Shown here: positions 25,458 to 34,918 of the stretch, one piece after another | How positions within the stretch are numbered: the first letter of the stretch is position 1 | Layout of the letters: each line of letters starts with the position of its first letter | Origin: CBDCUC01 sp965222485 | Lineage (GTDB): Bacteria; Pseudomonadota; Alphaproteobacteria; Rhizobiales; Hyphomicrobiaceae | DNA length: 64,000 bases | Reading direction: 5' to 3' | NCBI GenBank assembly: GCA_965222485.1 | Contig: CBDCUC010000040.1 | Span: 62,001 to 126,000, forward strand | The notes under the pieces: generated by a model | Databases searched by the model: none | Seen by the model: the letters and a program-made list of their open reading frames with translations, nothing else | What the model was told of the DNA's origin: nothing | Translations under genes and position numbers: made by a program

Positions 25458-26656
25458 TCCGTGTTGCCTCCCGAAAATGACGATTGAGCCCCGGTTTCCA
25501 ACCGCAATCGCGCACGCAGCCTTCATCTAGACCTGAACGCCAAAAAAACAAGCTTGCTGATTAACACCGACGCGAACTTTGACTGATGGCAAGCACACCC
25601 AGCGTATTGCATCGCTACGCACAACCGGTCTATGCGACGCACGTTCGAAACGCTAATTTTCGCACGCTATGTGCGCTTGCCAACTCCGGCGGAGGGCTAG
25701 TTGTCAAGCCGCCCGTAACTGAAAACTTCAACCGATCTTATTTGCTGGCCACCTGCAGTACCGCACCGGACTTTTTCGGCTGGCCATGCTTGATACTTAC
25801 CTGTTTCAGGATTGATCCCATCGCGTCCTGCAACGAACGCCACTCTTCGCAACTCTTACTCACGCTAACGCCTCACATTCCAACTCAACCGAACTGCAAG
25901 ACCGCGCCACGCTACGCAAAACAAAAAACGAAAGCCTGATCTCAATAACTAGGTCGACAGCGGGCCAAACCCGGACGCCCTACTCACAATGGTTTCTTGT
26001 TTTCGACGAACCGCTCGGACATACGCATAAACTTTTCATTCCGAGCAGTTCGTCTCAAATTTTGGAACACACGTAAAAGTGTGTTCTTTGGGTAAGAACC
26101 CGACGCCAACTCAACAAAACGCCACTCACTAAAACGCTGTACGAAATCGTCCCGCGAACTGGACACCGCCGCACCCGTCACCCCCTCTGACCCACGCCCA
26201 GAAATGGCAAAACGCCGCCACAAAATCTGTTTGGGTACGCTGTTCACTTGGGGGGTACGCTCGACTGAAGGCACGGAGGGAAACTCTTTACTATCTGTTA
26301 ATCAGTTCGCGTTGTGTTCCGCTGACAAGGGAGAATAAACCGTCACATCTTGACAACAAATAGGCTTCTTTCTGGCTCTGGGAAGGTTATTTCCTTGACG
26401 GGAGATAAATGCGTCACAGCCCTCTATCGAGGAGCCTCTCCACCACGCCCGCAAACGCATTAAATATTTGTTTTATTTATATTTTTCCACCAACGCTCAT
26501 CCAGACGCCAGCCACCATTCGACGCGCCGCGGCTCCGTCACTCGCGGTGAAAACGTTGGACGGAAGTGGAAAACTAGGGCCCGATCACCGCGATTAGGGA
26601 GAAAAACTCACACCTGAAATGAACTAAGGCGGCAAAAGCGGCCATCGACAACCGAG
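25458..26656. other. Gene-poor region of 1.2 kb
   Basis: No recognisable gene. Frames of 117 codons (25586-25939, plus) and 96 codons (25984-26274, minus) have no known domain and weak starts. The stretch 26340-26500 is AT-rich. GGGTACGCT occurs twice within 30 bases near 26235-26260. The region may hold decayed genes or an unrecognised RNA. Confidence 0.4.
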
Positions 26657-27181
26657 TCAGCGCTTACCGACGGACAAAAAAGCGGCCTTCAGTGCGCCAA
26701 CAAACAATACGAATGACACCACCGCATTCCAGCCGGCAAATGACAGCCCGAACAGCCGCCACTGCGGATCCGTGCAGCTGACAACCTTCGTGTCATCGAA
26801 GGTCTCCAGAAGGCCTTCCGCTGAAGAGCTGATTCCTTGATCCGCAGCACAGGATTCAGGGCCAGGCCAAAATTCCCACTCAGCCCCGGCCTGGTAGATA
26901 CCAAGGCCTGAATTTGCCAGAAACGCGAGCGCCAATGCAAAAAACAACATGGCTGCCATTCGCGGCTGTTCGTTGCTCAAAAGCACCAGGGCTGCAAAAG
27001 CCGCTGGCACCCCGGCATAATAGGCGTAGCGCTGCTGCAGACACAGCGGACACGGCAAATAGCCGCCAATATGTTCAAAGCCAAGTGCCGCGACGATCGT
27101 TGCAAGCGAAACAAGGAGCACCACGCCACCAATTCGATAGGCGCCGGCGCGATCGATTTCTGTAGTTGAAATTCCAGCCAT
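26657..27181 (-). CDS. dsbB: Disulfide bond formation protein B (DsbB family)
   Basis: 174 residues from the ATG at 27181, which has GGAG eight bases upstream; the TTG one codon earlier is less likely. Four hydrophobic spans are visible. The first redox pair is CPLC (in YLPCPLCLQQRYAYY) and the second pair flanks the later periplasmic loop (ESCAADQG ... VSCTDP). DsbB reoxidises DsbA-type thiol oxidases and passes electrons to quinone in the inner membrane. Confidence 0.9.
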   Translation of the reverse strand: MAGISTTEIDRAGAYRIGGVVLLVSLATIVAALGFEHIGGYLPCPLCLQQRYAYYAGVPAAFAALVLLSNEQPRMAAMLFFALALAFLANSGLGIYQAGAEWEFWPGPESCAADQGISSSAEGLLETFDDTKVVSCTDPQWRLFGLSFAGWNAVVSFVLFVGALKAAFLSVGKR

Positions 27182-27231
27182 CAATGCCGCTCCTCACTAC
27201 GGCTAACGCGTCACACCTTCCGTATCGCGAC

Positions 27232-27813
27232 TTAGATCAGATACTTCAGGGCGACAAAACCACCAAAAAGCATCACCACGAAGACGGTGAAGACAAGTCC
27301 TAACCGTTTTTCGATGAAGGTCCGGATGGGCGGTCCAAGCCAGTAGAGCAGGCCACACACGACAAAGAAGCGTAGCCCCCGTGCCGCCACGCTTGCCAGC
27401 ATGAAGACCACAAGATTGAGACCGGTCGCACCACTCGCAATTGTAATGACCTTGTAGGGAAAGGGCGTAACGCCAAAGAAGAAGACGATCCAGGCACCAT
27501 AGTCGTTGTACTGAGAGGCAAAGTCCTGGAATTTATCGAAAAACCCGTAAAACTCCAGAACGGGTTGGCCGATTGCTTCAAAGAGAAAAAAACCTATTGC
27601 ATATCCGAATGCTCCGCCGAGGACAGAGCCAACGGTCGCGACGGTTGCAAAGAACCAAGCCTTTGCGCGCTCTGCAAGCACCATTGGCACCAGCATGATG
27701 TCCGGCGGTATCGGGAAGAACGAGCTTTCAATAAAGGAAATACCAAACAGAGCCGACGGCGCACGTTCATGCGCGGCAAGCCCCATCATCCAATCATAAA
27801 GGTTCCTGATCAT
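27232..27813 (-). CDS. YqaA/DedA-like membrane protein (VTT domain)
   Basis: 193 residues with about five hydrophobic spans. The segments FIESSFFPIPPDIMLVPMVL and FFFGVTPFPYKVITIASGA match the YqaA branch of the SNARE-associated/VTT family. Members are inner-membrane proteins proposed to act in lipid scrambling or transport. It is transcribed in the same direction as dsbB with about 50 bases between. Confidence 0.85.
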   Translation of the reverse strand: MIRNLYDWMMGLAAHERAPSALFGISFIESSFFPIPPDIMLVPMVLAERAKAWFFATVATVGSVLGGAFGYAIGFFLFEAIGQPVLEFYGFFDKFQDFASQYNDYGAWIVFFFGVTPFPYKVITIASGATGLNLVVFMLASVAARGLRFFVVCGLLYWLGPPIRTFIEKRLGLVFTVFVVMLFGGFVALKYLI

Positions 27814-27918
27814 CGCACGACCGCTTAATGAGCATCAGCCGCAATGTCCAGCGTGTTGTTGCCAGATGCGCCGGGCCGCCGAAAGCCTCAAAAGATTGAT
27901 CCCGCAAAATCCAATTGG

Positions 27919-29208
27919 TCACGAGTGCTTAGAGGCATCGCAAGCAGCATGCACCCGCGGCGTCGCCTGATCCCCATTGGCGAACATCGGTTTCGAACCA
28001 ATGAAGCTTTCCGAAAGCCGCACCACAAGTTCGTTCAGGATGAAGCGCCCCTTGCCACTTGCCCTGACCCTCGTCCCGCCTTCCATCACCTCAATCAAAC
28101 CAAGTTCGCACAGTTCCGCTAACGTCTCGTCTGCGGGCCGCACACCGCCCAACGATTCCAAACGGGCAAGATCAAGCCCTTCCCTCAGGCGCAATCCCAT
28201 CAAGAGCGCTTCATCCGCCATTTGCGACCGCATCAGGATTTCATTCTCGACAAAACCATCGCCCCCGTTCGCGACCCGCTGAAGCCATGTCTCCGGATGC
28301 CGCTCGACCGCTGTCGCGCGTCGACCGCTCCCAGTGGGCAACCGGCCGTGTGCGCCGGGTCCAATGCCCGCATAAACCCCGTAGCGCCAGTAGATCAGGT
28401 TATGCCGGCTCTGCTGCCCGGTAGCGGCATGGTTTGAGATTTCATACGCGGCCAAACCCTGGGCTTCCGTCAATTCCTGCGTTAATTCAAACAGTCCCGC
28501 GGCTCTGTCCGGATCGGGCACATGCAGTTTGCCGGCCGCATGGAGCTTCGCGAAGGGCGTCTCCGGCTCAATCGTAAGCTGGTAGAGTGACAGGTGTCCT
28601 CCAGCCAAGCTCAGCGCCTCCTCAAGCTCACGTTTCCAGTCAGCGAGCGTCTGCTTGGGCCGGGCATAGATAAGATCGAAGGAATAACGATCAAAGACCT
28701 TATTCGCGATGTCGATTGCCGAAATTGCTTCGCTAACCGAATGAATACGCCCCAGCTTCTGTAGGTCCTCATCGCGCAGCGACTGCACACCAATCGACAC
28801 ACGGTTGACCCCGGCGCTGCGATATCCTTCAAAGCGCGCCGCTTCTACGCTGCCGGGATTTGCCTCCAGAGTGATTTCCGCCTCGCGAGCCAGCGGCCAA
28901 ATGCCAGCGATATGATCGATAATCGCCGAGACACTGTCGGGCTTCATCAGCGAAGGCGTCCCGCCACCGAAAAAGATGCTCGCAACCTCGGGGCTTGCAC
29001 CCTCCTGTGCACGCATCAATTCAGCGACGCTGTCCAACTCCCGGCAATACGCGGCCACATACTGCACCTCGTCGGGCGCCTCGAACCGAACATGACTATT
29101 GAAATCGCAGTATGGGCATTTCTGCGCGCAGAACGGCCAATGGACGTAGACGCCGAAACCCGGTTCATTTGCAGTCTCAGACACGGCCGTCCGCCTCACA
29201 TGCGCCAA
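27919..29208 (-). CDS. hemW: Radical SAM heme chaperone HemW
   Basis: 429 residues, somewhat longer than the usual ~380, with about 20 extra C-terminal residues (MFANGDQATPRVHAACDASKHS). The radical SAM cluster CPYCDF with the preceding FCAQKC gives CxxxCxxC, and the GGGTPSLM motif follows. HemW is related to HemN but acts as a heme chaperone. The frame opens at a TTG; a GTG three codons later is possible. It follows rdgB by 24 bases in the common hemW-rdgB-rph order. Confidence 0.92.
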   Translation of the reverse strand: MAHVRRTAVSETANEPGFGVYVHWPFCAQKCPYCDFNSHVRFEAPDEVQYVAAYCRELDSVAELMRAQEGASPEVASIFFGGGTPSLMKPDSVSAIIDHIAGIWPLAREAEITLEANPGSVEAARFEGYRSAGVNRVSIGVQSLRDEDLQKLGRIHSVSEAISAIDIANKVFDRYSFDLIYARPKQTLADWKRELEEALSLAGGHLSLYQLTIEPETPFAKLHAAGKLHVPDPDRAAGLFELTQELTEAQGLAAYEISNHAATGQQSRHNLIYWRYGVYAGIGPGAHGRLPTGSGRRATAVERHPETWLQRVANGGDGFVENEILMRSQMADEALLMGLRLREGLDLARLESLGGVRPADETLAELCELGLIEVMEGGTRVRASGKGRFILNELVVRLSESFIGSKPMFANGDQATPRVHAACDASKHS

Positions 29209-29232
29209 AACTCACGCGCCAACACATCCAAT

Positions 29233-30135
29233 TCACTTTTGACCGCGCGCAGCAAGGAGCATCTTCGCAATCATTCGTGCGGCGGGCTCTTCACGGCCAT
29301 CGCTGCATTTTAGCCACTCCTGCATGGCCTGAAGAAAACGCTCAAGATCAGGACGCTCCCACGCCCCACCGTTGTTTTTTAGGTCGGAAATGAGGTTTCC
29401 GACAAAGGCTGCCGTTTCTGCATTGGTCGACACATTCGCGGCTGCGGCGTTAAGCGCTTCAAATGCCGCGCTGGCGGATTGAGTTCCAGCTGTTTCAGTC
29501 TCCGTTACACGCTGCAAGCCAGCCAAACAGTTGGCTTTGAATGCTTCAAATGCCCTCGTGCGATGTGAGATCGCATGTTTCTCATCCGGCGCCATTTCGC
29601 CGAATGTCCTTTCATCACCTTTGGGCACGAACATCGGATCAAACCCGAAACCATTGCCACCACGCGCCGGCCAAACCAGTTGACCGTCAACGCGGCCCGC
29701 AAACTCGCGCGTCTCACCATCAGGCCACGCAAGGCAAAGAACGCAAATGAAATTTGCTTTTGCTCCCTCAGCTGACGACCATCCGCCGCGTTGATCGATC
29801 TCATCTGCGACCCGGCCCATCGCCACCGAAAAATCCTTCGCCGACCCGGCCCAACGCGCAGAATAAATCCCTGGTGCACCGTCCAGAATATCGACTTCCA
29901 AACCGGAATCATCGGCCAATGCGGGAAGGCCGCTGGCCTGCGCGGCAGCTACCGCTTTCAAGCGCGCGTTTCCAGCAAAGGTAGTTTCCGTTTCTTCAGG
30001 CTCGGGCAAATCGAGCTCGCCAGCAGAAACCGCATCGAGACCAAACGGACTGATGAGCTGTTTTATCTCCCACACCTTGCCTTTGTTGTGGCTGGCAACG
30101 ACCAGCTTCATGCCGCGCGCCAAACGGTTGATCAT
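29233..30135 (-). CDS. rdgB: dITP/XTP pyrophosphatase with extra C-terminal domain
   Basis: 300 residues, against about 200 for normal RdgB. Residues ~9-205 are a complete HAM1/RdgB enzyme: LVVASHNKGKVWEIKQL, ALADDSGLEVDILDGAPG, GFGFDPMFVP and ISHRTRAF. It removes non-canonical purine triphosphates from the nucleotide pool. The last ~95 residues are extra; NNGGAWERPDLERFLQAMQE within them resembles DUF7660-type proteins, from memory. The ATG at 30135 overlaps the stop of the VOC gene (ATGA), which fixes the start. Confidence 0.9.
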   Translation of the reverse strand: MINRLARGMKLVVASHNKGKVWEIKQLISPFGLDAVSAGELDLPEPEETETTFAGNARLKAVAAAQASGLPALADDSGLEVDILDGAPGIYSARWAGSAKDFSVAMGRVADEIDQRGGWSSAEGAKANFICVLCLAWPDGETREFAGRVDGQLVWPARGGNGFGFDPMFVPKGDERTFGEMAPDEKHAISHRTRAFEAFKANCLAGLQRVTETETAGTQSASAAFEALNAAAANVSTNAETAAFVGNLISDLKNNGGAWERPDLERFLQAMQEWLKCSDGREEPAARMIAKMLLAARGQK

Positions 30136-30545
30136 TCCATTCCCCATATTTTCGGCTCGGCAAACTCGAGACTATTACCTGCAGGGTCGCGAAAGTAGAT
30201 GGAACGGCCGCCACCAGGCCATTCGAAGTCAAGCTCTATTGCAACGCCTTTGGATTCCAGGCGATGGCGCCATGCTTCGATTTCCGCTCCGCTGGCGCGA
30301 AAACACACATGCCCCACACCGCGCGATCCATGCGCTGGCATCGGAACGCGAGCGTCTGGCGCGGGCGGCACCTCCGTTGCATCCGGGTTGAAAATCAACA
30401 GCATCTGAGAATCGAGCTGAAAGAACACATGACGGCCCGGTGCCTTGCCATAAACCTCAAGCCCTAGAACGTCGCAGTAAAACCGCTCAGCCTCATCGAG
30501 ATTGTCCGCATAAAGGCAGCTTTCCAGTACGCACTTCGGTTTCAT
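30132..30545 (-). CDS. VOC family (glyoxalase-like) protein
   Basis: 137 residues with the paired beta-alpha-beta-beta-beta modules of the VOC superfamily: ESCLYADNLDEAERFYCDVLGLEVYG and VGHVCFRASGAEIEAWRHRL ... YFRDPAGNSLEF. The metal-ligand positions (E8, H at VGHVCF, E at SLEF) suggest a divalent-metal enzyme. The substrate is unknown. It overlaps rdgB by four bases and lies in the rph-to-hemW string, which is an unusual insertion in that order. Confidence 0.88.
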   Translation of the reverse strand: MKPKCVLESCLYADNLDEAERFYCDVLGLEVYGKAPGRHVFFQLDSQMLLIFNPDATEVPPAPDARVPMPAHGSRGVGHVCFRASGAEIEAWRHRLESKGVAIELDFEWPGGGRSIYFRDPAGNSLEFAEPKIWGME

Positions 30546-30585
30546 ATCCGAAGGTCCTGCTTCTTCCGTTGGACAACCCAGACGA

Positions 30586-31299
30586 TCAGCTTACCGTGAG
30601 CTTTTGCAGCTCGATAAGCTCACCAATGCCCTTCTTTGCAAGCACCATGAGTTCATCGAACTGATCCTGGCTAAAGGGCGTGGTCTCCGCAGTGCCCTGC
30701 ACCTCAACAATACCGCCCTGGCCCGTCATGACGAAATTGGCATCCGCATCCGCAGATGAATCTTCCGCATAATCCAAATCGAGCACAGCCGATCCCTGAT
30801 ATAGGCCGCACGAAACCGCCGCGACCTGATCGCGTAAGACGTCATCCTTCACCATGTCCCTGAGCTTCATCCACTCGATACAATCGTGCAGCGCGACCCA
30901 CGCACCGGTAATCGACGCGGTGCGCGTGCCTCCATCCGCCTGGATAACGTCACAGTCGATGGTAATCTGACGCTCGCCGAGTTTTTCAAGGTCCACCACG
31001 GCACGAATGGCCCGCCCGATAAGGCGCTGGATTTCCTGAGTGCGCCCTGACGGCGATCCTTTCGTCACCTCCCGGCGCATCCGGTCATGGGTCGAGCGAG
31101 GCAGCATGGAATACTCCGCCGTGACCCAGCCACGCTGTTGGCCTTTCAGCCAAGGCGGCACGCGCTCTTCGAGACTTGCCGTGCACAACACGTGCGTATG
31201 GCCAAATTTAATCAGACACGACCCTTCCGCGTGCATGGACACCGCCCTGTCGATCGACACACGGCGCAGCTCATCCTGGTTTCTCTTCGAAGGGCGCAT
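30586..31299 (-). CDS. rph: Ribonuclease PH
   Basis: 237 residues from the ATG at 31299, giving the standard N-terminus MRPSKRNQDELRRVSIDR; the frame runs 44 codons further without family similarity. RNase PH trims tRNA 3' ends by phosphorolysis. Recognisable segments are CTASLEERVPPWLKG, GWVTAEYSMLPRSTHDR and QADGGTRTASITGAWVAL. It is divergent from hrcA, as in many alphaproteobacteria. Confidence 0.96.
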   Translation of the reverse strand: MRPSKRNQDELRRVSIDRAVSMHAEGSCLIKFGHTHVLCTASLEERVPPWLKGQQRGWVTAEYSMLPRSTHDRMRREVTKGSPSGRTQEIQRLIGRAIRAVVDLEKLGERQITIDCDVIQADGGTRTASITGAWVALHDCIEWMKLRDMVKDDVLRDQVAAVSCGLYQGSAVLDLDYAEDSSADADANFVMTGQGGIVEVQGTAETTPFSQDQFDELMVLAKKGIGELIELQKLTVS

Positions 31300-31692
31300 T
31301 AATGGCCGCTCTTTCCTGGTTGCACGGACGGCGATTTTTTGCTGTGCCGTGGCGCATATTCCGCTGATGTGATTCCCTATTGGCTCATTCTTACGGCGAC
31401 GACGCGCGCAACGCGGTAGTTCCGTCGCCAATAGTGGCCAAGTGCGGCAGCACCCTAGGTGCTGCCGTTAGCCACATCAACCCGAAAACCAGCCTCTGAT
31501 CCGCCTGAACAGACCGAATGTGCGGCCCCGCGCGCCCTTAACCAATGGATTGTATCTCCACCAACTATCAATGGATTTGACGGGGACGATATGGCTTCCT
31601 TAATTTCCAGTACGAGCCGTACGAGGACATTCGACAAATAAACTCCGGTGACTGCAAGTAAAGATCAGACACTGCCGGAGAGCGTTGGTGAA
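31300..31692. other. rph/hrcA divergent region with a perfect hairpin
   Basis: About 390 bases holding both promoters. A perfect 10-bp inverted repeat, CGGCAGCACC-CTA-GGTGCTGCCG, sits at 31445-31467. No CIRCE element (TTAGCACTC-N9-GAGTGCTAA) was found. The hairpin lacks a T tract, so it is more likely a protein-binding site or RNA structure than a terminator. Confidence 0.5.
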
Positions 31693-32751
31693 ATGAACGA
31701 CCTTCCAAGAGACTTATCGCTACTGGACGAAAGATCCCGGACCATTCTGCGCCAAATCGTAGAGTCTTACCTATCGACGGGCACGCCAGTCGGGTCGCGA
31801 AACCTGTCGCGCGTCCTGCCGATCTCATTGTCGCCCGCCTCTATCCGCAATGTAATGTCTGACTTGGAAGAACAAGGGCTCATTTATGCTCCCCACACAT
31901 CGGCGGGCCGTCTCCCGACGCAGTCAGGTTTAAGGTTATTCGTCGATGGCCTTCTGGAAATTGGTGATCTCACAGATGAGGAACGCCGCACGATTGAAGC
32001 GCAGATCGCATGCAAATCGGCCGCACCCATTGAGGACGTGCTCAACGATGCAAGTGAGCTGATATCAGGCCTGTCTCATTGCGCCGGTGTGGTCCTCGCG
32101 GACAAACAGACCGCACGGCTAAAGCACATTGAATTTGTACCGCTTGACCCGAACCGTGCGCTTGTCGTCCTCGTCAGCGAAGACGACAATGTTGAAAACC
32201 GGATCATCAGCCTGCCTCCGGGCCTGCCGCCATCGGCGCTGGTAAAAGCTGGCAACTATCTCAATACCCACATCCAGGGCATGACGATTGCCGAAGCGCG
32301 CGCGCGGCTAGAGTCAGAGTCCGCCAAAGCCAAAACTGAACTGGACAATCTGACGCGCAAGATTATCGACACCGGTATGGCCGAATGGTCCGGCACTCTT
32401 GATGACCGGCGCAGTTTGATCGTCAAAGGTCAATCAAACCTCCTCAAAGACCTGACCGCACTTGAAGAACTGGACCGCATAAGGCAGCTGTTCAGCGACT
32501 TGGAATCCAAACGTGACCTGGTTCAGATCTTAGGCTTGGCGGAGCAGGCGGAAGGCGTACGCATCTTTATAGGATCTGAGAATAAGTTGTTTTCGATGTC
32601 GGGGTCGTCCCTGATAACTGCTCCGTTCCATGATGACGCACGCAACATTGTCGGAGTCATAGGAATAATCGGGCCAACCCGCCTAAATTATGCGCGCATC
32701 ATCCCGATGGTGGACTTCACCGCCAGATTGGTCAGCCGGGTACTGACTTGA
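31693..32751 (+). CDS. hrcA: Heat-inducible transcription repressor HrcA
   Basis: 352 residues from the ATG at 31693, which gives the normal spacing to LLDERSRTILRQIVESYL; a GTG at 31648 is an alternative. The N-terminal winged helix (PVGSRNLSRVLPISLSPASI and DLEEQGLIYAPHTSAGRLPT) binds CIRCE operators, and the large C-terminal domain is the GroEL-responsive part. It represses chaperonin genes in the absence of heat stress. It is followed 129 bases later by grpE. Confidence 0.95.
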   Translation: MNDLPRDLSLLDERSRTILRQIVESYLSTGTPVGSRNLSRVLPISLSPASIRNVMSDLEEQGLIYAPHTSAGRLPTQSGLRLFVDGLLEIGDLTDEERRTIEAQIACKSAAPIEDVLNDASELISGLSHCAGVVLADKQTARLKHIEFVPLDPNRALVVLVSEDDNVENRIISLPPGLPPSALVKAGNYLNTHIQGMTIAEARARLESESAKAKTELDNLTRKIIDTGMAEWSGTLDDRRSLIVKGQSNLLKDLTALEELDRIRQLFSDLESKRDLVQILGLAEQAEGVRIFIGSENKLFSMSGSSLITAPFHDDARNIVGVIGIIGPTRLNYARIIPMVDFTARLVSRVLT

Positions 32752-32880
32752 TTTTTGTTGCGCCGCCCTGATATCGAGGGCTGCAGAAGATCGGGCCATA
32801 GCGTTCTCAGCAGTTGACCCGCCAGCTTTGCCCGACTCGGCACACTCTTCAACGCAGATCAGAGAAGTCCTCATCGTCAC

Positions 32881-33714
32881 ATGAACGACAACAACAACGG
32901 CCCCGCCAATCGCCCCCCGCAGGAACACGCGGCAGCAGGGCCAAATGGCAACTCAAATAAGCAGGAGCCCCACGCCGACCCAGTGTCGCCTGCAGGCGAC
33001 GCTCCGCCCCCTGCCGGCACTCCGAAAACGCCACCACCACTGCCGCCCGAAGCCGGAGCGCCGCTCGAGGCTGACACCTCACCAAACGATGAGCAGCAGG
33101 CCGCAACAGAGGCGGCCATCGAAATCGAGACGCTTAACGCCCAAATTGCAGACCTGACGGACCGACTGCTACGCGCCAACGCAGAATTGCAAAACCTCCA
33201 CAAGCGCCTAGAGCGCGAACGCGAGGAAACGGCCAAATACGCAATTTCGAAGTTTGCCAAGGACACAGTTTCGGTTGCCGACAATTTTGAGCGTGCGATT
33301 TCGGCAGTCCCTGAGGATGCGGTAGAAGACAATCCAATGCTCAAGGGATTGCTTGACGGCGTCATGATGACCGAGCGCGAGTTTCTCAATGCGTTGGAGC
33401 GCCACGGCGTCAAACGCATTTTCCCAACCGGAGAACCGTTCGATCCGCATCTGCATCAGGCGGTTATGGAACAAGAAGATGCAACCGTTCCTTCCGGCAC
33501 CGTTCTGCAAGTCTTGCAGTCGGGCTATGTCATAGGCGAACGCTCCCTGCGCCCCGCCATGGTCGCTGTTTCACGTGGCGGACCCAAGGTTGCCAAGGCA
33601 AAAGACGCTACAGCCGAACCTGCAACCCCACCTGCCACGGGCACGGCGGAAAGCGATCAGGCCGGCCCAGCCGGCGACCCAACACACCCAGACTCTGAGA
33701 ACGGCACAAGCTAA
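32881..33714 (+). CDS. grpE: Nucleotide exchange factor GrpE
   Basis: 277 residues, longer than the usual ~200. The first ~80 residues are a proline/alanine/glutamate-rich disordered extension. Then come the long coiled coil (IADLTDRLLRANAELQNLHK) and the C-terminal beta domain (HGVKRIFPTGEPFDPHLHQA, LQVLQSGYVIGERSLRPAMV). GrpE speeds ADP release from DnaK. About 35 disordered residues follow the domain. It belongs to the hrcA-grpE heat-shock unit. Confidence 0.95.
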   Translation: MNDNNNGPANRPPQEHAAAGPNGNSNKQEPHADPVSPAGDAPPPAGTPKTPPPLPPEAGAPLEADTSPNDEQQAATEAAIEIETLNAQIADLTDRLLRANAELQNLHKRLEREREETAKYAISKFAKDTVSVADNFERAISAVPEDAVEDNPMLKGLLDGVMMTEREFLNALERHGVKRIFPTGEPFDPHLHQAVMEQEDATVPSGTVLQVLQSGYVIGERSLRPAMVAVSRGGPKVAKAKDATAEPATPPATGTAESDQAGPAGDPTHPDSENGTS

Positions 33715-33898
33715 CGTTCGCGAAACGGCCTCTACGTCACGAATTTGCCGCCTCTGGCAGATATCGCACCCGCGCTGTCACGGCAGCGCGCCCTTTAGGC
33801 GTAATCCGGCTCTGCCCACTCCCCGGGTTGGCCCTTGATGGCCCGTCCCGTTTCCAGCAACCGCGCAGAAGCCTTCCAATCAAAACTGGAGGTGTGCC

Positions 33899-34143
33899 AT
33901 GCCACGCAAGACCACCGACCCGAACCTACTGCCGAGCTTTTGAGGTCTCTTCCAAACGCAGGCGATCATACCCGTCCGAAACACGCGTGAAACGTGGGCT
34001 TCGGATCGTCCACGGTGATGTCGAACTCACTGAAAAATTAGGCCGCAACGATCTATGCCCGTGCGGATCCGGCCAGAGGTTTCAAGCGGTGCTGTCTGAA
34101 GTCGGGCCGCTATGACGGCTCGCTGCGCGATCACTACTTTTAG
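33899..34143 (+). pseudogene. SEC-C motif protein with two +1 frameshifts
   Basis: A strong GGAGG site precedes an ATG at 33899 that reads MPRKTTDPNLLPSF and then meets TGA. Skipping one T in TTTT (33938-33941) continues EVSSKRRRSYPSETRVKRGL to GRNDLCPCGSGQRFQ. Skipping G34086 then gives RCCLKSGRYDGSLRDHYF and a stop at 34143. Together this is an 81-codon SEC-C zinc-binding protein with exactly two extra bases. The first site (TTT-TGA) resembles the prfB frameshift. It may be decayed, mis-sequenced, or partly programmed. Confidence 0.65.
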
Positions 34144-34175
34144 AGATCCTGACGACGAATAACGCTGTTGAAACG

Positions 34176-34201
34176 ACCGGTGGGCAACTTTGCCCATCGG
34201 T
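34176..34201. terminator. Hairpin between SEC-C remnant and alkB
   Basis: ACCGGTGGGCA and TTGCCCATCGGT pair imperfectly around a short loop, between two convergent genes. There is no clear T tract on either strand, so terminator function is uncertain. Confidence 0.4.
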
Positions 34202-34226
34202 CCCTCATGACCAAAGGGTCGGCATA

Positions 34227-34832
34227 TTAGGCGAGATTTACGCGCCTTAGCGTCAGGTTGAGCCGCCCGCCTTCGCTTAAGAGCGCGGAAGTTCCCGCAA
34301 TGATGCGGTCAACCCCGTGGTAAGCGGAACGGGCCTCGCCGCCCAGCACAACCACGTCACCAGACCGCAATTTGAAGCGCGTCTTGGGATCGCTCCGCTT
34401 CAACCCACCCACGTGAAATGCCGCATCGTCGCCAAGCGAGACAGAGACCACAGGCGCCCGCCTCTCCTCCTCATCCGCATCGCGATGACTACCCATTTTT
34501 GCCCCCGGCGCATAGTAGTTGATCAAGCAAGCCTCTGGCGGGGCAGGCCATTCAGCCTCCGCGCACCACAAATCATGCAGCATCTTCGGTATCGGTGGCC
34601 ATTGCGAACCCGTTACCGGATGGGTCGCTTGGTAGCGGTATCCACCCGATTTATCGCTGACCCAGCCGAGGGGGCCCGCATTTGTCATTTCCACACTGAA
34701 CGGATTGCCTGTCCTGGGCATTCGCGGCCTGAAAAACGGCGCAGCCTCGATGATTGTGCGCAATTCGGTCAGCAAAGCCCGCTGAGCCGATGGCTCGAAA
34801 TAGCCCGGCAGATGTCGCCAGCCGTTATTCAC
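34227..34832 (-). CDS. alkB: AlkB-type 2-oxoglutarate/Fe(II) dioxygenase
   Basis: 201 residues. The family signature is complete: NYYAPGAKMGSHRDADE with the HxD iron ligands, SVSLGDDAAFHVGG, the third ligand in AYHGVDRI, and the closing RLNLTLRRVN that binds 2-oxoglutarate. AlkB removes methyl lesions from DNA/RNA bases by oxidation. It faces the SEC-C remnant and is divergent from dnaK. Confidence 0.92.
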   Translation of the reverse strand: MNNGWRHLPGYFEPSAQRALLTELRTIIEAAPFFRPRMPRTGNPFSVEMTNAGPLGWVSDKSGGYRYQATHPVTGSQWPPIPKMLHDLWCAEAEWPAPPEACLINYYAPGAKMGSHRDADEEERRAPVVSVSLGDDAAFHVGGLKRSDPKTRFKLRSGDVVVLGGEARSAYHGVDRIIAGTSALLSEGGRLNLTLRRVNLA

Positions 34833-34918
34833 CGATTTTTATCCTTTTGCAGCCGATCTGACCGCGACAGCCCGATCTGGGCGCGGCAAAATTAATCACG
34901 TCCACGTGAGTCTGAACC

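Noticed and set aside
31300..31692. CIRCE element before hrcA
   Set aside because: The TTAGCACTC-N9-GAGTGCTAA pattern was looked for and not found; the hairpin there has a different sequence.
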